NCBI RefSeq assembly: GCF_014203045.1
Contig: NZ_JACHIF010000001.1
Location: 992,001 to 1,056,000, forward strand
Source: Prosthecobacter dejongeii
Lineage (GTDB): Bacteria > Verrucomicrobiota > Verrucomicrobiia > Verrucomicrobiales > Verrucomicrobiaceae
Direction: 5' to 3'
DNA: 64,000 nt
Below are positions 22,611 to 31,921 of this stretch, one piece after another. Both the position numbers and the translations under genes were made by a program. The notes beneath the pieces were generated by a model that saw nothing but the letters and a program-made list of their open reading frames with translations, was not told the origin of the DNA and searched no databases. The stretch's first letter is position 1. Every line of letters starts with the position of its first letter.

Positions 22611-24080
22611 ATGCCCGCTCCCAAACTTACCTCCACTCAGTGGCTGATCTGCTTCATCGCAGCGATCGGCTTTGCCTTCGATATTTATGAACTGCTGATG
22701 CTACCGCTGATCGTGAAGCCAGCGCTGGCTTCTCTGGGGGGAGTGGGGCCAGATGGGGTGCCGCTTTTACTGCCTGGGACACCCCAGTTCACGGAGTGGG
22801 CGCGCATGCTGTTTTTCATTCCCGCTCTAGCCGGGGGCGTCTTTGGCCTCATTGGCGGTTATTTGACGGACCGTCTCGGCCGCCGCCGGGTGCTCACTTA
22901 CAGCATCCTTCTTTATGCCTTTGCCGCCTGCGCTGCTGGCTTTTCCCAGAACCTCTATCAACTCCTGTTCTTCCGCTGCCTAGTCTTCATCGGCGTGTGT
23001 GTGGAGTTCGTGGCGGCTGTGGCATGGCTGGCGGAGCTGTTCAAAGACAACGTACAGCGTGAAAAAGTGCTGGGTTACACCCAGGCTTTCTCCTCCATCG
23101 GCGGCTTGCTCGTTGCGGGTGCCAATGTGCTGGCAGCCAAGTTCGCTCTGGATCTGCCCGCCATTCACGGCGGCCACGAGGCCTGGCGGTACACGCTGAT
23201 CTCGGGCGTCATTCCAGCCCTGCCGCTCATCTTGATCCGCCCGTTCCTGCCAGAGTCGCCCGAGTGGGCGCGCAAGAAAGAGGCTGGCGTGCTCAAGCGC
23301 CCAAGCATCCGCGAGTTGTTCGCGCCAGAACTCATCCGCACCACCGTGCTGACCACCCTGGTTTTCGCAGCCAGCTACGGCATTGCCTTTGGCGCCATCC
23401 AGCAGCTTCCTCAGATCCTGGGTGCGCAGGCACTGAATACGCCGAATGAAGCCGGTCATGCCGCGATGATCGCCACCGCCAAAGGTGCCGTGGGCAAAGC
23501 CGTCCAGGAAGCCAAGGCTGAAGGCAAACCCGAGATCCCCGCCGGTAAGAAGCGCCAGATCGGTGGCAATGCCAGCGATGCTGCCGTGGCCCAAATCACC
23601 TTCTGGCAGGAAATCGGCGGCATGGTTGGTCGTATTGCCCTGGCTCTGCTGGCCGTCGCCATCGTTAGCCGCCGCACCTTGTTCCGTGTTTTCCAGATCC
23701 CCGCACTCATCTTGGTGCCGCTGCTTTTCTGGTGGATGGCTGGCCAACTCAATAACCCGGAGAGCCTGGGCATCATCAAGATCGGCATCTTCGTCGCCGG
23801 TTTCCTCACCGTGGCGCAGTTCAGCTTTTGGGGGAACTACATTCCCCTGGTCTTCCCCATGCACCTTCGTGGCACGGGTGAAAGCTTTGCCGCCAACATC
23901 GGGGGCCGCGTCATCGGCACTGCGGCTGCCTGGATCACCCTGACGCTGGCGGCTTCTGACAAGCCTGATCCTGCCCGCATCGCCATCGTCGGTGCCTGTG
24001 TGGCCGGTGGCTATGCCCTCATCGGTGCCATCCTCACCCAATTCCTGCCTGAGCCGAAGCCAGATGCTGACGAGCATTGA
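22611..24080 (+). CDS. MFS transporter, sugar-porter-like
   Basis: The 489-residue protein has about twelve transmembrane segments and the MFS loop motif GGYLTDRLGRRRVL, plus a FLPESPEWARKK segment that matches the PESPRW signature of sugar and organic-acid porters. A polar insert of about 50 residues (near 290-335, rich in Lys, Ala and Gly) lies between transmembrane segments 7 and 8. It should import or export a small solute at the inner membrane. A clear hairpin terminator follows. The Tat-exported isomerase upstream hints at a sugar substrate. Confidence 0.87.
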   Translation: MPAPKLTSTQWLICFIAAIGFAFDIYELLMLPLIVKPALASLGGVGPDGVPLLLPGTPQFTEWARMLFFIPALAGGVFGLIGGYLTDRLGRRRVLTYSILLYAFAACAAGFSQNLYQLLFFRCLVFIGVCVEFVAAVAWLAELFKDNVQREKVLGYTQAFSSIGGLLVAGANVLAAKFALDLPAIHGGHEAWRYTLISGVIPALPLILIRPFLPESPEWARKKEAGVLKRPSIRELFAPELIRTTVLTTLVFAASYGIAFGAIQQLPQILGAQALNTPNEAGHAAMIATAKGAVGKAVQEAKAEGKPEIPAGKKRQIGGNASDAAVAQITFWQEIGGMVGRIALALLAVAIVSRRTLFRVFQIPALILVPLLFWWMAGQLNNPESLGIIKIGIFVAGFLTVAQFSFWGNYIPLVFPMHLRGTGESFAANIGGRVIGTAAAWITLTLAASDKPDPARIAIVGACVAGGYALIGAILTQFLPEPKPDADEH

Positions 24081-24109
24081 TCATGGACGACGCTTAAAAT
24101 CATCCCACG

Positions 24110-24140
24110 AAAGAGCGGCAGCGATGCCGCTCTTTTTATT
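24110..24140 (+). terminator. Rho-independent terminator
   Basis: AAAGAGCGGCA (24110-24120) pairs with TGCCGCTCTTT (24125-24135) around a GCGA tetraloop, followed by TTATT. The T-rich run serves the + strand MFS gene. The symmetrical A/T flanks mean it may also stop the converging pseudouridine synthase gene, whose stop codon overlaps the 3' edge. Confidence 0.85.
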
Positions 24141-24828
24141 TCACATCAGGCAGCTCCAGCACCCGCCACTCGCCCGGAGCCAAATCCCCCAGCCTGTAGT
24201 CTCCAAAACGGCTGCGGTGCAGCTTTTCCACGTGCCAACCCTGGCTAGCGAACATGCGGCGCACCTGATGATAACGCCCCTCCATGAGCGTCAGCCTCGC
24301 AGTGAGGGGACCCGTGATCTCGAGCTGCGCCGGCAGGCAGGGTTTATCCTCACCACGCAGCAGTACGCTGCCGCTAGCGAAGGTGGTGATGAGGGCGGGA
24401 TCAAGCTCCCGATCCACCGTGACTTCGTAGATTTTTTCCACCTCGGCTTTGGGCGAGGTGTAGCGGTGAACCAGAGGCCCCAGGTCCGTGATGAGGAGCA
24501 AGCCACTGGTGTCTTTGTCCAACCGCCCAATGCTGGTGATGGCGGGTTTCCGCGCCATCCAGCGAGGCGGGAGCAGTTCATAAACGGTGGTTCCTTCGCC
24601 GTCGCTGTGCGTGCAAACATGGCCTAACGGCTTGTTCAACATGACCAAAAGGCCATCGGGTGCTTCCAGCGGTTCATCGTCCAGCCTGACGTCGGAGGCT
24701 TCGACCTTTTGATCCGGCCTTTTCACCACCTCCCCGCGCCAGAGCACGCGCCCTTTTTTGACAAAATCCGCGACTTCTTTACGCGAACCATAACCGAGGG
24801 AGGAGAGCAGTTGATCAAGGCGAGGCAC
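24136..24828 (-). CDS. RsuA/RluB-type pseudouridine synthase, copy 1
   Basis: The 230-residue protein has an N-terminal S4 RNA-binding domain (LDQLLSSLGYGSRKEVADFVKKG) and the catalytic segment GRLDKDTSGLLL with the nucleophilic Asp. This family converts uridine to pseudouridine in 16S or 23S rRNA. It starts with GTG at 24828 nine bases after a membrane protein gene. A second, distinct copy lies at 44275-44967, so one may be RsuA (16S U516) and the other RluB/E/F-like. The sequence alone does not decide which. Confidence 0.88.
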   Translation of the reverse strand: MPRLDQLLSSLGYGSRKEVADFVKKGRVLWRGEVVKRPDQKVEASDVRLDDEPLEAPDGLLVMLNKPLGHVCTHSDGEGTTVYELLPPRWMARKPAITSIGRLDKDTSGLLLITDLGPLVHRYTSPKAEVEKIYEVTVDRELDPALITTFASGSVLLRGEDKPCLPAQLEITGPLTARLTLMEGRYHQVRRMFASQGWHVEKLHRSRFGDYRLGDLAPGEWRVLELPDVK

Positions 24829-24837
24829 AACCTCAGG

Positions 24838-25923
24838 CTAGCTGTCAGGCGTCACTGTGCAAGCTGGCGCGTTAAAAGCCCGCAGTTCCGTGCCGTGGCA
24901 GTCCTGGCAGTGGCTCGCTGTGGCCTGAAACTGGGCCAAGCATCCTGGGCAGTAGAGAGCCGAACCTGGCTGCTGAAGGGGGACTGTCTCCAAGGCCGTC
25001 AGAGGCACCTCTTGCGCCATGAAGTACCTCTCCAAAGCGAGACTTTGTAGATTGGAGGTGGCTGAGGGTTGATAGCGAGTTTGGTTCCAAAGTTCAGTCG
25101 CCAGCTTTTTCCAAGCAGCCTCGCCCACTTGCGCGCGAGCTGCGAGTGGGTGGGATGGGCAGGGTGTGTTGAAGTCACACAAGTGATCCGCCGCACGCAT
25201 CGCATGCTGAGGCAGGAGTGCGATGGCAAGGGCCTTCCAAAAACGATAAGGCAAACCCTGAGCCCGACGGAAAAACAAGATGGCTTGGGTAAACTGGAGC
25301 ATGAAAAGAACCGCAGTGGCCCAAAGCATTTCGACAGTATCTCCTAACCAACGATATAGAATAACCAGGACAACGAACGTCCAGATAAAGATAAGATGAC
25401 TTAGCCAACGTAGCTGACGCGTCTGGGCGGTGATGGAAGCGGTGAGTTCTAAAAGAGGCGCAGCCTCAAGGGTGGCCTGGGCGTGCTGGAGGAAATCTGC
25501 GGCACGCGCCTCCTGAGTGAGCGAGATCCAGCAGGTGACCTGCTCCTGCGCATGGCGCGCGTGCACTTCACTCAGGCAGCGGATGCGGTACCCAGGGGCC
25601 AAATGCAGGCTGCGCCCATCCGCACGAGGCTGAACTTTTTCCCAAGAGAGGAGCAGGGGACGCAGCCGGTCCTGTCGGATCTCTAAGCCCGCTGAAGCAG
25701 GGACGAGCAGCCAGGGCAGCGTGGCCACATGGGCCTGCAAAGGCGGTAAAAAAGCCAGTAATGCAGGTGAGCCTCCAGCGAGCTGAACAGGCTGGAAGGC
25801 CGTACGAAAATGCCAGTGGTCTCCACTCCCCAATAACAAGAAGCAACGCGGCGGTAGCCAACGCAGGCACTCCAGCAAGTAGAGCACTGCGAAAATGAGC
25901 AGCAGGGACTGGCCGTCAGTCAT
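24838..25923 (-). CDS. Membrane protein with C-terminal zinc-ribbon-like motif
   Basis: This 361-residue protein is not recognised. It has an N-terminal hydrophobic segment (about 7-31), two central ones (about 173-192 and 199-216), and a C-terminal CPGC-x10-CQDC pattern that could bind zinc. The central region is rich in Trp, Leu and Arg. It lies nine bases before the pseudouridine synthase gene and seven bases after a DUF2167 gene, so the three are probably co-transcribed. Membrane location is likely; no enzyme motif is seen. Confidence 0.7.
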   Translation of the reverse strand: MTDGQSLLLIFAVLYLLECLRWLPPRCFLLLGSGDHWHFRTAFQPVQLAGGSPALLAFLPPLQAHVATLPWLLVPASAGLEIRQDRLRPLLLSWEKVQPRADGRSLHLAPGYRIRCLSEVHARHAQEQVTCWISLTQEARAADFLQHAQATLEAAPLLELTASITAQTRQLRWLSHLIFIWTFVVLVILYRWLGDTVEMLWATAVLFMLQFTQAILFFRRAQGLPYRFWKALAIALLPQHAMRAADHLCDFNTPCPSHPLAARAQVGEAAWKKLATELWNQTRYQPSATSNLQSLALERYFMAQEVPLTALETVPLQQPGSALYCPGCLAQFQATASHCQDCHGTELRAFNAPACTVTPDS

Positions 25924-25929
25924 GGACGG

Positions 25930-26844
25930 TTAGATCTGTTCCTTCTTGCCAAAGAGCTTGCCGATCAGGCTTTTGATGGCGATGCCAACCCCGGCAATGA
26001 TGACAAACACACCTTTACCCAGTTTGGCTAACAGGCCTCCCAACTTGGCGAAAAGACCCATTTTACCAGCAGCAACGGCAGCGCCCCCAGCTACCAGAGC
26101 CGTGAGACCATATTTCGCCACCTTATCACCTTCGCGATACTCGGCATAGCTGTTGCCCGCCACGTATTGGAAACCTGCGATGATGCTCTGATACTGAGGA
26201 AGCAACGTGGTCATTTCTTCAGGACCACAGACCAGATCCACCTCCATGACACCACTGCGGCCTAAGAGGCGCGTGCTGTAATTGATGGACTCGCCATTTT
26301 TAGAACCGATACGCAGGGCCCACTCGAGGTTTTTGGTCTGGTCGTTGAAGCGAGGAGCAACGGCCCAGCCTAACAATTGAAGTTCTTCCAGCCCCATCTC
26401 CCGCCGGCGTTCATTGCCGATTTTTTGCCCTTCTTGAAGGGATTTTAGCATGGCATCCGCATCCAGTTGGTTCTTTTCATCATCCTTGACGTAACCGGAA
26501 TCTTCGAACTCGAAGATGACCCAGGGGCCTTGGCCTTCGGTGGTCAGCATGCCCAGCTCAGACTCACCTGGCAGGTTACCATACATCTTCAGCAGCGAGC
26601 GCGTGCCGTTACCGTCGGTGAAGCGCCAGCCTTTAGGGATGGCGACCTCCGCCATCGTGCCCAATTTGGCTTTGCCTTCGCGAGTCCATCCCAGAGACTC
26701 GATTTTATCGAGAAACTGTTTTTCTAGGGCAGCACGTTCTTCAGCGGTGGGTTCCGCGTCAGGCTTGGACTCCTGGGCAGCAAGTGAAGAAACGACCAGG
26801 CTCATAAGGAGACCTGCCAGGGTGAGAGGGCGTAAAATAGACAT
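25930..26844 (-). CDS. DUF2167 family membrane-anchored protein
   Basis: The 304-residue protein has a signal peptide (MSILRPLTLAGLLMSLVVSSLAAQ), a long periplasmic part with the DUF2167 pattern (AEVAIPKGWRF, LGMLTTEGQGPWVIFEFEDSG) and C-terminal hydrophobic Gly-rich segments ending in KKEQI. Family function is unknown; members are linked loosely to envelope stress in other bacteria. It is the first gene of a three-gene minus-strand set with the zinc-ribbon membrane protein and an rRNA pseudouridine synthase. Confidence 0.82.
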   Translation of the reverse strand: MSILRPLTLAGLLMSLVVSSLAAQESKPDAEPTAEERAALEKQFLDKIESLGWTREGKAKLGTMAEVAIPKGWRFTDGNGTRSLLKMYGNLPGESELGMLTTEGQGPWVIFEFEDSGYVKDDEKNQLDADAMLKSLQEGQKIGNERRREMGLEELQLLGWAVAPRFNDQTKNLEWALRIGSKNGESINYSTRLLGRSGVMEVDLVCGPEEMTTLLPQYQSIIAGFQYVAGNSYAEYREGDKVAKYGLTALVAGGAAVAAGKMGLFAKLGGLLAKLGKGVFVIIAGVGIAIKSLIGKLFGKKEQI

Positions 26845-26960
26845 TGGATCTCCGTGGTAAAACTGAGTGGGCAGCTTAGTGGCCTAGCTGAGAGGGCGTC
26901 AAGCCAAGGAACATGGCAATTTGCCAACTTTAGTTAGGCCTGACCGAGCATCTGAAACCT

Positions 26961-29078
26961 TTATAAACCGAGGTCTTCGCGGACTTGGGGGTCTGCGAGG
27001 AGGGTTTCTTTGGCAGAAGCGACAATGTCCGCTGCCTTGCGCGCACGGGTGGCCATTTCGTTGAATTTGGCGTAGGTGCGGGCTGGGTTCAAGACTTCGC
27101 TACGGACGATTTCTCCGTAGTCGAGCAGGGCATCTACATAGGGCCAAACACGGGCATCCAGGCGCGGGCGGAGATTGCGAAGGCGATTCATGGTCCCACC
27201 CAGTTCATCCTGCTTCAGCGTGCTGACGGTGCCTTTGAAGTCGTTTTTGATGGAGCTGACGAGGCCCATTGCATTGGCATCAGCCCCCTCCAGGGAGCCG
27301 CCAATAGAAAGGGTGGTAGGTGTGCGCCCCTGAGCAAAGAGGAGCAGGTGTTTGGCAGACAGGCTATTGGGGGCTTTTTCCAAAATGGCCTGGAGCCGGG
27401 CGATGGCCTGCTGACTCCTCAAGATGGCCACCATCTGCCGTGGATCTCGCAATAGGACGCTGCGGATGACCTCAAACTCATCCACCGCCTGCTGCAAAGC
27501 GGTGGCGCGCTGGGTGGAGGCCAAGCTGACGGCTTGCTCGAAGGTTTCCAAACCAAAAACGTGAATGCCCACCAGAGCGGAAGGGCCGTCCATCACGATA
27601 ATGTCAGAAACAGCCTTTTCATTTTTTGCCGGGATGGCGACGATTTTACAGGCCCCCTTCGTGGCCCCTCGCAGCTTAGCGGAAACACCGCCGATGGGTT
27701 GCACACTGCCATCGGCATTCATGTCACCTGTGACGGCAAAGCTAGGATCCCAGGTCTGGCCTGTGTAGAGGGACTCCACCAAAAGCGTGCAGGCAACGGC
27801 AGCCGAGGGTCCATCTTTACCGGAGTATTTTTCCTCAAAGGCGATCTCGAGATCCTGATTGGCCGGGAGGCCCTCGTGACGGAGGAAAATGTATTTACGC
27901 ACTTCGTTGAGCGCCGTCATCATCTCCGCTCCCACAGACTGGCTGAAGCGCAGATTGGAGTTCCCCGGCACAGCGGTCATGTTCATGCGGGTGACCTCCC
28001 CCGCTGTGAGGCCTGTGGCGAGGGGCATGACCAGGAGCCCATTCACATGGGTCTGCTTCAGCTTCAGTTCCTTGGCGGAACTGGGCGCTGCTGGCACGGT
28101 ACCAGGCATGGAGGCCGGGGAGCCTGGCACTGAATTTTCTGCCACTGAAAGAGGCAGGAAGTTTTGGATGGGGCGGGCAGCGATTTGCGTCATGTTCTCC
28201 ATGACAAGCACGCCATTTTCGACCGTCGCAGTCAGGGAACAGCCTCCGGCGATGGGTTGCTCCACCAGCGTGATGCCGACGCCATCGGCGATCTGAGGTG
28301 GGAGTTTCTCAGGAGTGCCATTCACCCAGCGGACCGGCAGCATGACCATGGGGCTGGTGCCGCCAGCACCAATGAGCACCCGATTCCCAGAGAACAAGCC
28401 GCTGCACCGTTCAAAAGTGACCTGAGAAACGGTCAACAACAGGCTGGGGTGAATGAATGAGTTTAAAAAACGGGTGTAGCGCACTGCGGGGCGGCGGGCC
28501 AAATCCGCAAAGCTGCTAGCGGCGTTCGTTTGCGTGCGCAGCTCCATGCTGCGCATGCGCTGGTCGATGATGACGCTGTCCATCATCTCGAGCCCGAGAT
28601 GATTCATCGAAACCAGCCAGCCGCCAGAGTGGACAATGCTATTGATGATGCGGAGGGACGCAGGCGTGATGGTTTGCGTGGGATCACCATTGAATTCACA
28701 ACGATCCAGACCGCAGGAATCAAAGGACGCTTCTGCGCCAGGATCCAGAACGAACTGGCATTCACGAAACAGAGCCCCGCGCGCCTTCAAATGAGCACCT
28801 TTGCGGACGATGAAGCGGATTTTTTCCACAATGCTGGCGGCATCAAACTCCAGAGTGCAAGCTGCCCCAGAGGTGGCGATGACCACATCACCATCTCCAG
28901 AGTAATAATTCGCGGGCAGACGAATCGAGTCTGCTAGGACGTGCCTGTTCCCAGGGAAGGTCAGCCGCTTATAGGAAGTCTGCTGAGCTTCAGCGCAAGG
29001 CAAAACCGTCACCATAGAAAGGCTAATGCACAGCCATACGAGGCGTTCAAAGTTCCAAGGGCGGGTTTTTTCCTTCAT
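26961..29078 (-). CDS. Exported Lon-type (S16) protease with novel N-terminal half
   Basis: The 705-residue protein starts with a signal peptide (about 1-32). Residues about 60-300 look beta-rich and repetitive, possibly a right-handed beta helix. The Lon proteolytic domain follows, with catalytic Ser425 (KDGPSAAVA) and Lys468 (GGVSAKLRG); the 43-residue distance is the same as in E. coli Lon. No ATPase domain is present. The C-terminal 200 residues are helical. It should be an ATP-independent Ser-Lys protease acting outside the cytoplasm. Substrate unknown. Confidence 0.8.
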   Translation of the reverse strand: MKEKTRPWNFERLVWLCISLSMVTVLPCAEAQQTSYKRLTFPGNRHVLADSIRLPANYYSGDGDVVIATSGAACTLEFDAASIVEKIRFIVRKGAHLKARGALFRECQFVLDPGAEASFDSCGLDRCEFNGDPTQTITPASLRIINSIVHSGGWLVSMNHLGLEMMDSVIIDQRMRSMELRTQTNAASSFADLARRPAVRYTRFLNSFIHPSLLLTVSQVTFERCSGLFSGNRVLIGAGGTSPMVMLPVRWVNGTPEKLPPQIADGVGITLVEQPIAGGCSLTATVENGVLVMENMTQIAARPIQNFLPLSVAENSVPGSPASMPGTVPAAPSSAKELKLKQTHVNGLLVMPLATGLTAGEVTRMNMTAVPGNSNLRFSQSVGAEMMTALNEVRKYIFLRHEGLPANQDLEIAFEEKYSGKDGPSAAVACTLLVESLYTGQTWDPSFAVTGDMNADGSVQPIGGVSAKLRGATKGACKIVAIPAKNEKAVSDIIVMDGPSALVGIHVFGLETFEQAVSLASTQRATALQQAVDEFEVIRSVLLRDPRQMVAILRSQQAIARLQAILEKAPNSLSAKHLLLFAQGRTPTTLSIGGSLEGADANAMGLVSSIKNDFKGTVSTLKQDELGGTMNRLRNLRPRLDARVWPYVDALLDYGEIVRSEVLNPARTYAKFNEMATRARKAADIVASAKETLLADPQVREDLGL

Positions 29079-29198
29079 ATAGACCTGATCAATTGACCTA
29101 AACTTCTCTCAGTCAGCCGCGCTGCTGTCCAGCATTTTACGTGCCTGAGGCAAAATCCTGCCCTTGCTTCTCGAAACGGCCCCCGCTAAACGCATTTC

Positions 29199-29768
29199 AT
29201 GTCTCTCGAATCCGACCGCACCGAACTCGCCCAGATCCTTCGCACCAAATCCGTGAAAACGGGCAAATTCACCCTGGCTTCTGGCAAGGAGAGTGATCTT
29301 TACGTGGACTGCCGGGTGACCACCCTGGATGCCCGAGGTGCCGTCCTGGTAGGCCGCGTGCTGCATGATCTGCTGCGCAAAGAGGAAGCCGCCAAGGGCC
29401 TGAGCATCGGCTCCCTGGGCGGACTGACCATGGGCGCAGACCCCATCACCCTCGCTGTGGCGATGACATCCAGCCTCGCTGGCGAGACCAAGCTCATCCA
29501 GGCCTTCAACGTGCGCAAAGAACCGAAAGGCCATGGTCGGGGCAAGCGCATCGAAGGAAACTTTGATCCTAGCCAGCCTGTGGTCGTGGTGGATGACGTT
29601 ATCACCACGGGCGATTCCACGCTGAAAGCCATCCAGGCCATCGAAGAAGAAGGCGGCAAGGTCGCCTTTGCCCTCATCCTGGTGGATCGCCAGGAAGGGG
29701 GTCGCCAAAACATCGAGAGCAAAGGCTACCCGGTCGTGGCTGCTTACACACGCGCTGACCTGGTGTAG
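29199..29768 (+). CDS. pyrE: Orotate phosphoribosyltransferase
   Basis: The 189-residue protein makes orotidine 5'-phosphate from orotate and PRPP in pyrimidine synthesis. The PRPP-binding loop is VVVVDDVITTGDS near 128-140, and the N-terminus has the usual TGKFTLASGKESDLYVDCR. Length is slightly short but normal for this type. It stands alone between the divergent protease gene and a gene for a secreted protein. Dihydroorotase (pyrC), two steps earlier in the pathway, is encoded 32 kb away at 61832. Confidence 0.93.
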   Translation: MSLESDRTELAQILRTKSVKTGKFTLASGKESDLYVDCRVTTLDARGAVLVGRVLHDLLRKEEAAKGLSIGSLGGLTMGADPITLAVAMTSSLAGETKLIQAFNVRKEPKGHGRGKRIEGNFDPSQPVVVVDDVITTGDSTLKAIQAIEEEGGKVAFALILVDRQEGGRQNIESKGYPVVAAYTRADLV

Positions 29769-29815
29769 TACTTTTCTCACGGTGTCATTCAATTGACAGA
29801 CGGTCGGCTCGCGGG

Positions 29816-31897
29816 ATGCTGGATCCCGTGAGCATGCTTATCTCCGGCTTTAGACTCGGGCTTTTCAGCCTAGCCATGCTCCACGCCAGCCAGGCCGGAG
29901 CGCAAGTCACTTCCCGGACAGACACGGTGGGCAAATGGCTGAATGAATGGCATGCCGCAGGCACCGCCGCTGGACTGAGTGAGATCACTTATGAAAACCG
30001 GGATGGCAAGCACTCCCCCTTGCCGCCGGGCCTTTACCCCCAACTCCAGACCTTCCAGCCCGATGCTAAAAGCGGGCCGCCTACGGGGCCTGCGGTTGTT
30101 TTGCGCCTGAATCCCACTGTAGGCAACTGCTCCATGTCCGCCCCAGCAGACAAGGGTGGTAGCCTACCGCGAATGTATCAGATGGATCCTTCCGGCCAGA
30201 AGTTCCTCATGATGCAGTATCTGGCGAATAACCTCATGATCTACCCTGAACATCAGGACCATGATCCAGGTGCCAATGGCATCGGAGGCTATGGAGACAT
30301 GTATCCTTCGAACAATGCCTGCACGCTGATCACTCAAGGCTCATCCGGCAGTGACCAACCCTTTCTCAAAGCCATCCTCGCCACGCTAGCGGCCTTCCCT
30401 CCAGATACCCAGCGCACTCTGATCCAAAAACGCCTGCTCATACCCACCGTGCAGTCCCTCTTCCGGCAGGCCAATCGGCAGGTCAAAACCGAGACGGATT
30501 ATTTCACGGGGAAGGCCCATCCCGTGGTGTTTGACGCGGCAGATTTGGACGAAGAAAAAATGGTACGCCTCGCCCATGAAATGCGTCCCCCCATGATCCC
30601 ACCCGTGGTGCAGATGGAAGTCCTCAAGGAGACTGCCGGAGCGGAGGGTAAAGACTTCTTTGAAGCCGGAAAACCGCACCCGTCCAAGCTAGCAGATACG
30701 CCCGTGTCCATCGCCCGCATCATGCGTGAACGCAGCAGCGAATCCACCCTGGTCATCAGTGCCCGCAAGAGCGCAGATCTCATGGGCCGCCCGGTCAAAC
30801 TGCAATGGCATCTGCTACAAGGAGATCCACGCTTCGTCAGCCTGGAAAGTTCCCCCGAAGTCCCCGAGGCACGCGTACGAGTACGCTGGCAGCCCCCCAT
30901 CCAGTCGGTCCGCGGCCTGCTCAGTCACCGCATAGACATTGGCGTGTTTGCCTCCAACGGCATCAGCACCAGCGCACCTGCCTTCATCACTTTCTACCTG
31001 CTGCCTAACGAAAGACATTTCTATGATGCGCAGGGCCGCGTTTCAGAAATCTATTACCAGGCTCATAACCCGGATTTAGGCCTACCCACCAGCCCGCGAG
31101 ATCTGCGGTGGCTCCAGGCCATGCGAGCCATTTCGATCACCGGAGAAGGCCTACGCAGTCGGCTCACCGAAAAGCTGCTGCCGCCCGCAGAACGGCTGGC
31201 CATCTCCCAGCTCTGGCAGCCCCTGAATGAGCAGTGGCTCGCCCAACAAAAAATAGAGTCCGATCCGGCGAAGAAAGAAGAGTCTGAAAAGTTGAAAAAT
31301 CGTTTGTTAGATGATGTCGCTAAGGCCCTCCATCAGCCTTTGTCGGGTAACCCAGGATCGACAGCCCGTCTCGCCATCGAGCATTCATTGGAGGGCATCG
31401 TAGCATTCACAGATCTGTTCCCGGCTTTCCAAAAAGAACTGCTCACGCTCGCGGCCAAATCCCCCAAAACCACGGCAGTGGCAGACATCGCCACCGAAGT
31501 GAAGCGCCTGCAAGATCTCAACATCCTGCTCGAAGAAAATGGAGGCACCTTCACGACTGCCACAGCTCCCGACAAGCTCACCTCAGCGGATCGTTATTAC
31601 CTCAGCGGGCTCAATCGAACCCTGCTCAGCCAAGTTCTTTTTCCCGAAGTTCTGGAACGCTCGCTGGCCCCTGCCTGGGTGGACCCACGACTGACCACGC
31701 CTAAACCCTGGCGGGATGTGAATCGTTATGATGAATCAGGCCGTTTGATTGGCTGGATTCGGCATCAAGGCCGACGCACCGCGTGGTTTGATCCCGAGGG
31801 ACGGCACTTGCCCGAAGGACCGAAGAAGCCCGAGCTAGCTCAACCCGTGGTTTACGAGAAGACGGAAAAAGGCGTGCTAGATTGGCGGGTCAGGTAG
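29816..31897 (+). CDS. Large exported protein of unknown function
   Basis: The 693-residue protein has a signal peptide (around residues 7-29, ending near SQAGAQ). It contains a stretch with a Cys pair (TVGNCSM and SNNACTL), a central Ig-like beta region (about 300-390) and a helical C-terminal half ending in a YD-like strand pair (RYDESGRLIGW, TAWFDPEGRHL). I recognise no family. It follows pyrE by 47 bases and precedes a secreted FAD enzyme by 24 bases. A role in cell-surface structure or polymer binding is possible. Confidence 0.7.
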   Translation: MLDPVSMLISGFRLGLFSLAMLHASQAGAQVTSRTDTVGKWLNEWHAAGTAAGLSEITYENRDGKHSPLPPGLYPQLQTFQPDAKSGPPTGPAVVLRLNPTVGNCSMSAPADKGGSLPRMYQMDPSGQKFLMMQYLANNLMIYPEHQDHDPGANGIGGYGDMYPSNNACTLITQGSSGSDQPFLKAILATLAAFPPDTQRTLIQKRLLIPTVQSLFRQANRQVKTETDYFTGKAHPVVFDAADLDEEKMVRLAHEMRPPMIPPVVQMEVLKETAGAEGKDFFEAGKPHPSKLADTPVSIARIMRERSSESTLVISARKSADLMGRPVKLQWHLLQGDPRFVSLESSPEVPEARVRVRWQPPIQSVRGLLSHRIDIGVFASNGISTSAPAFITFYLLPNERHFYDAQGRVSEIYYQAHNPDLGLPTSPRDLRWLQAMRAISITGEGLRSRLTEKLLPPAERLAISQLWQPLNEQWLAQQKIESDPAKKEESEKLKNRLLDDVAKALHQPLSGNPGSTARLAIEHSLEGIVAFTDLFPAFQKELLTLAAKSPKTTAVADIATEVKRLQDLNILLEENGGTFTTATAPDKLTSADRYYLSGLNRTLLSQVLFPEVLERSLAPAWVDPRLTTPKPWRDVNRYDESGRLIGWIRHQGRRTAWFDPEGRHLPEGPKKPELAQPVVYEKTEKGVLDWRVR

Positions 31898-31921
31898 GGT
31901 ATATCATGGCCCCCCAAAGCC

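Noticed and set aside
22980-24077. 365-residue minus-strand frame opposite the MFS gene
   Set aside because: It is the antisense of a clear transporter gene; its Gly/Asp/His-rich translation is the usual result of reading such a gene backwards.
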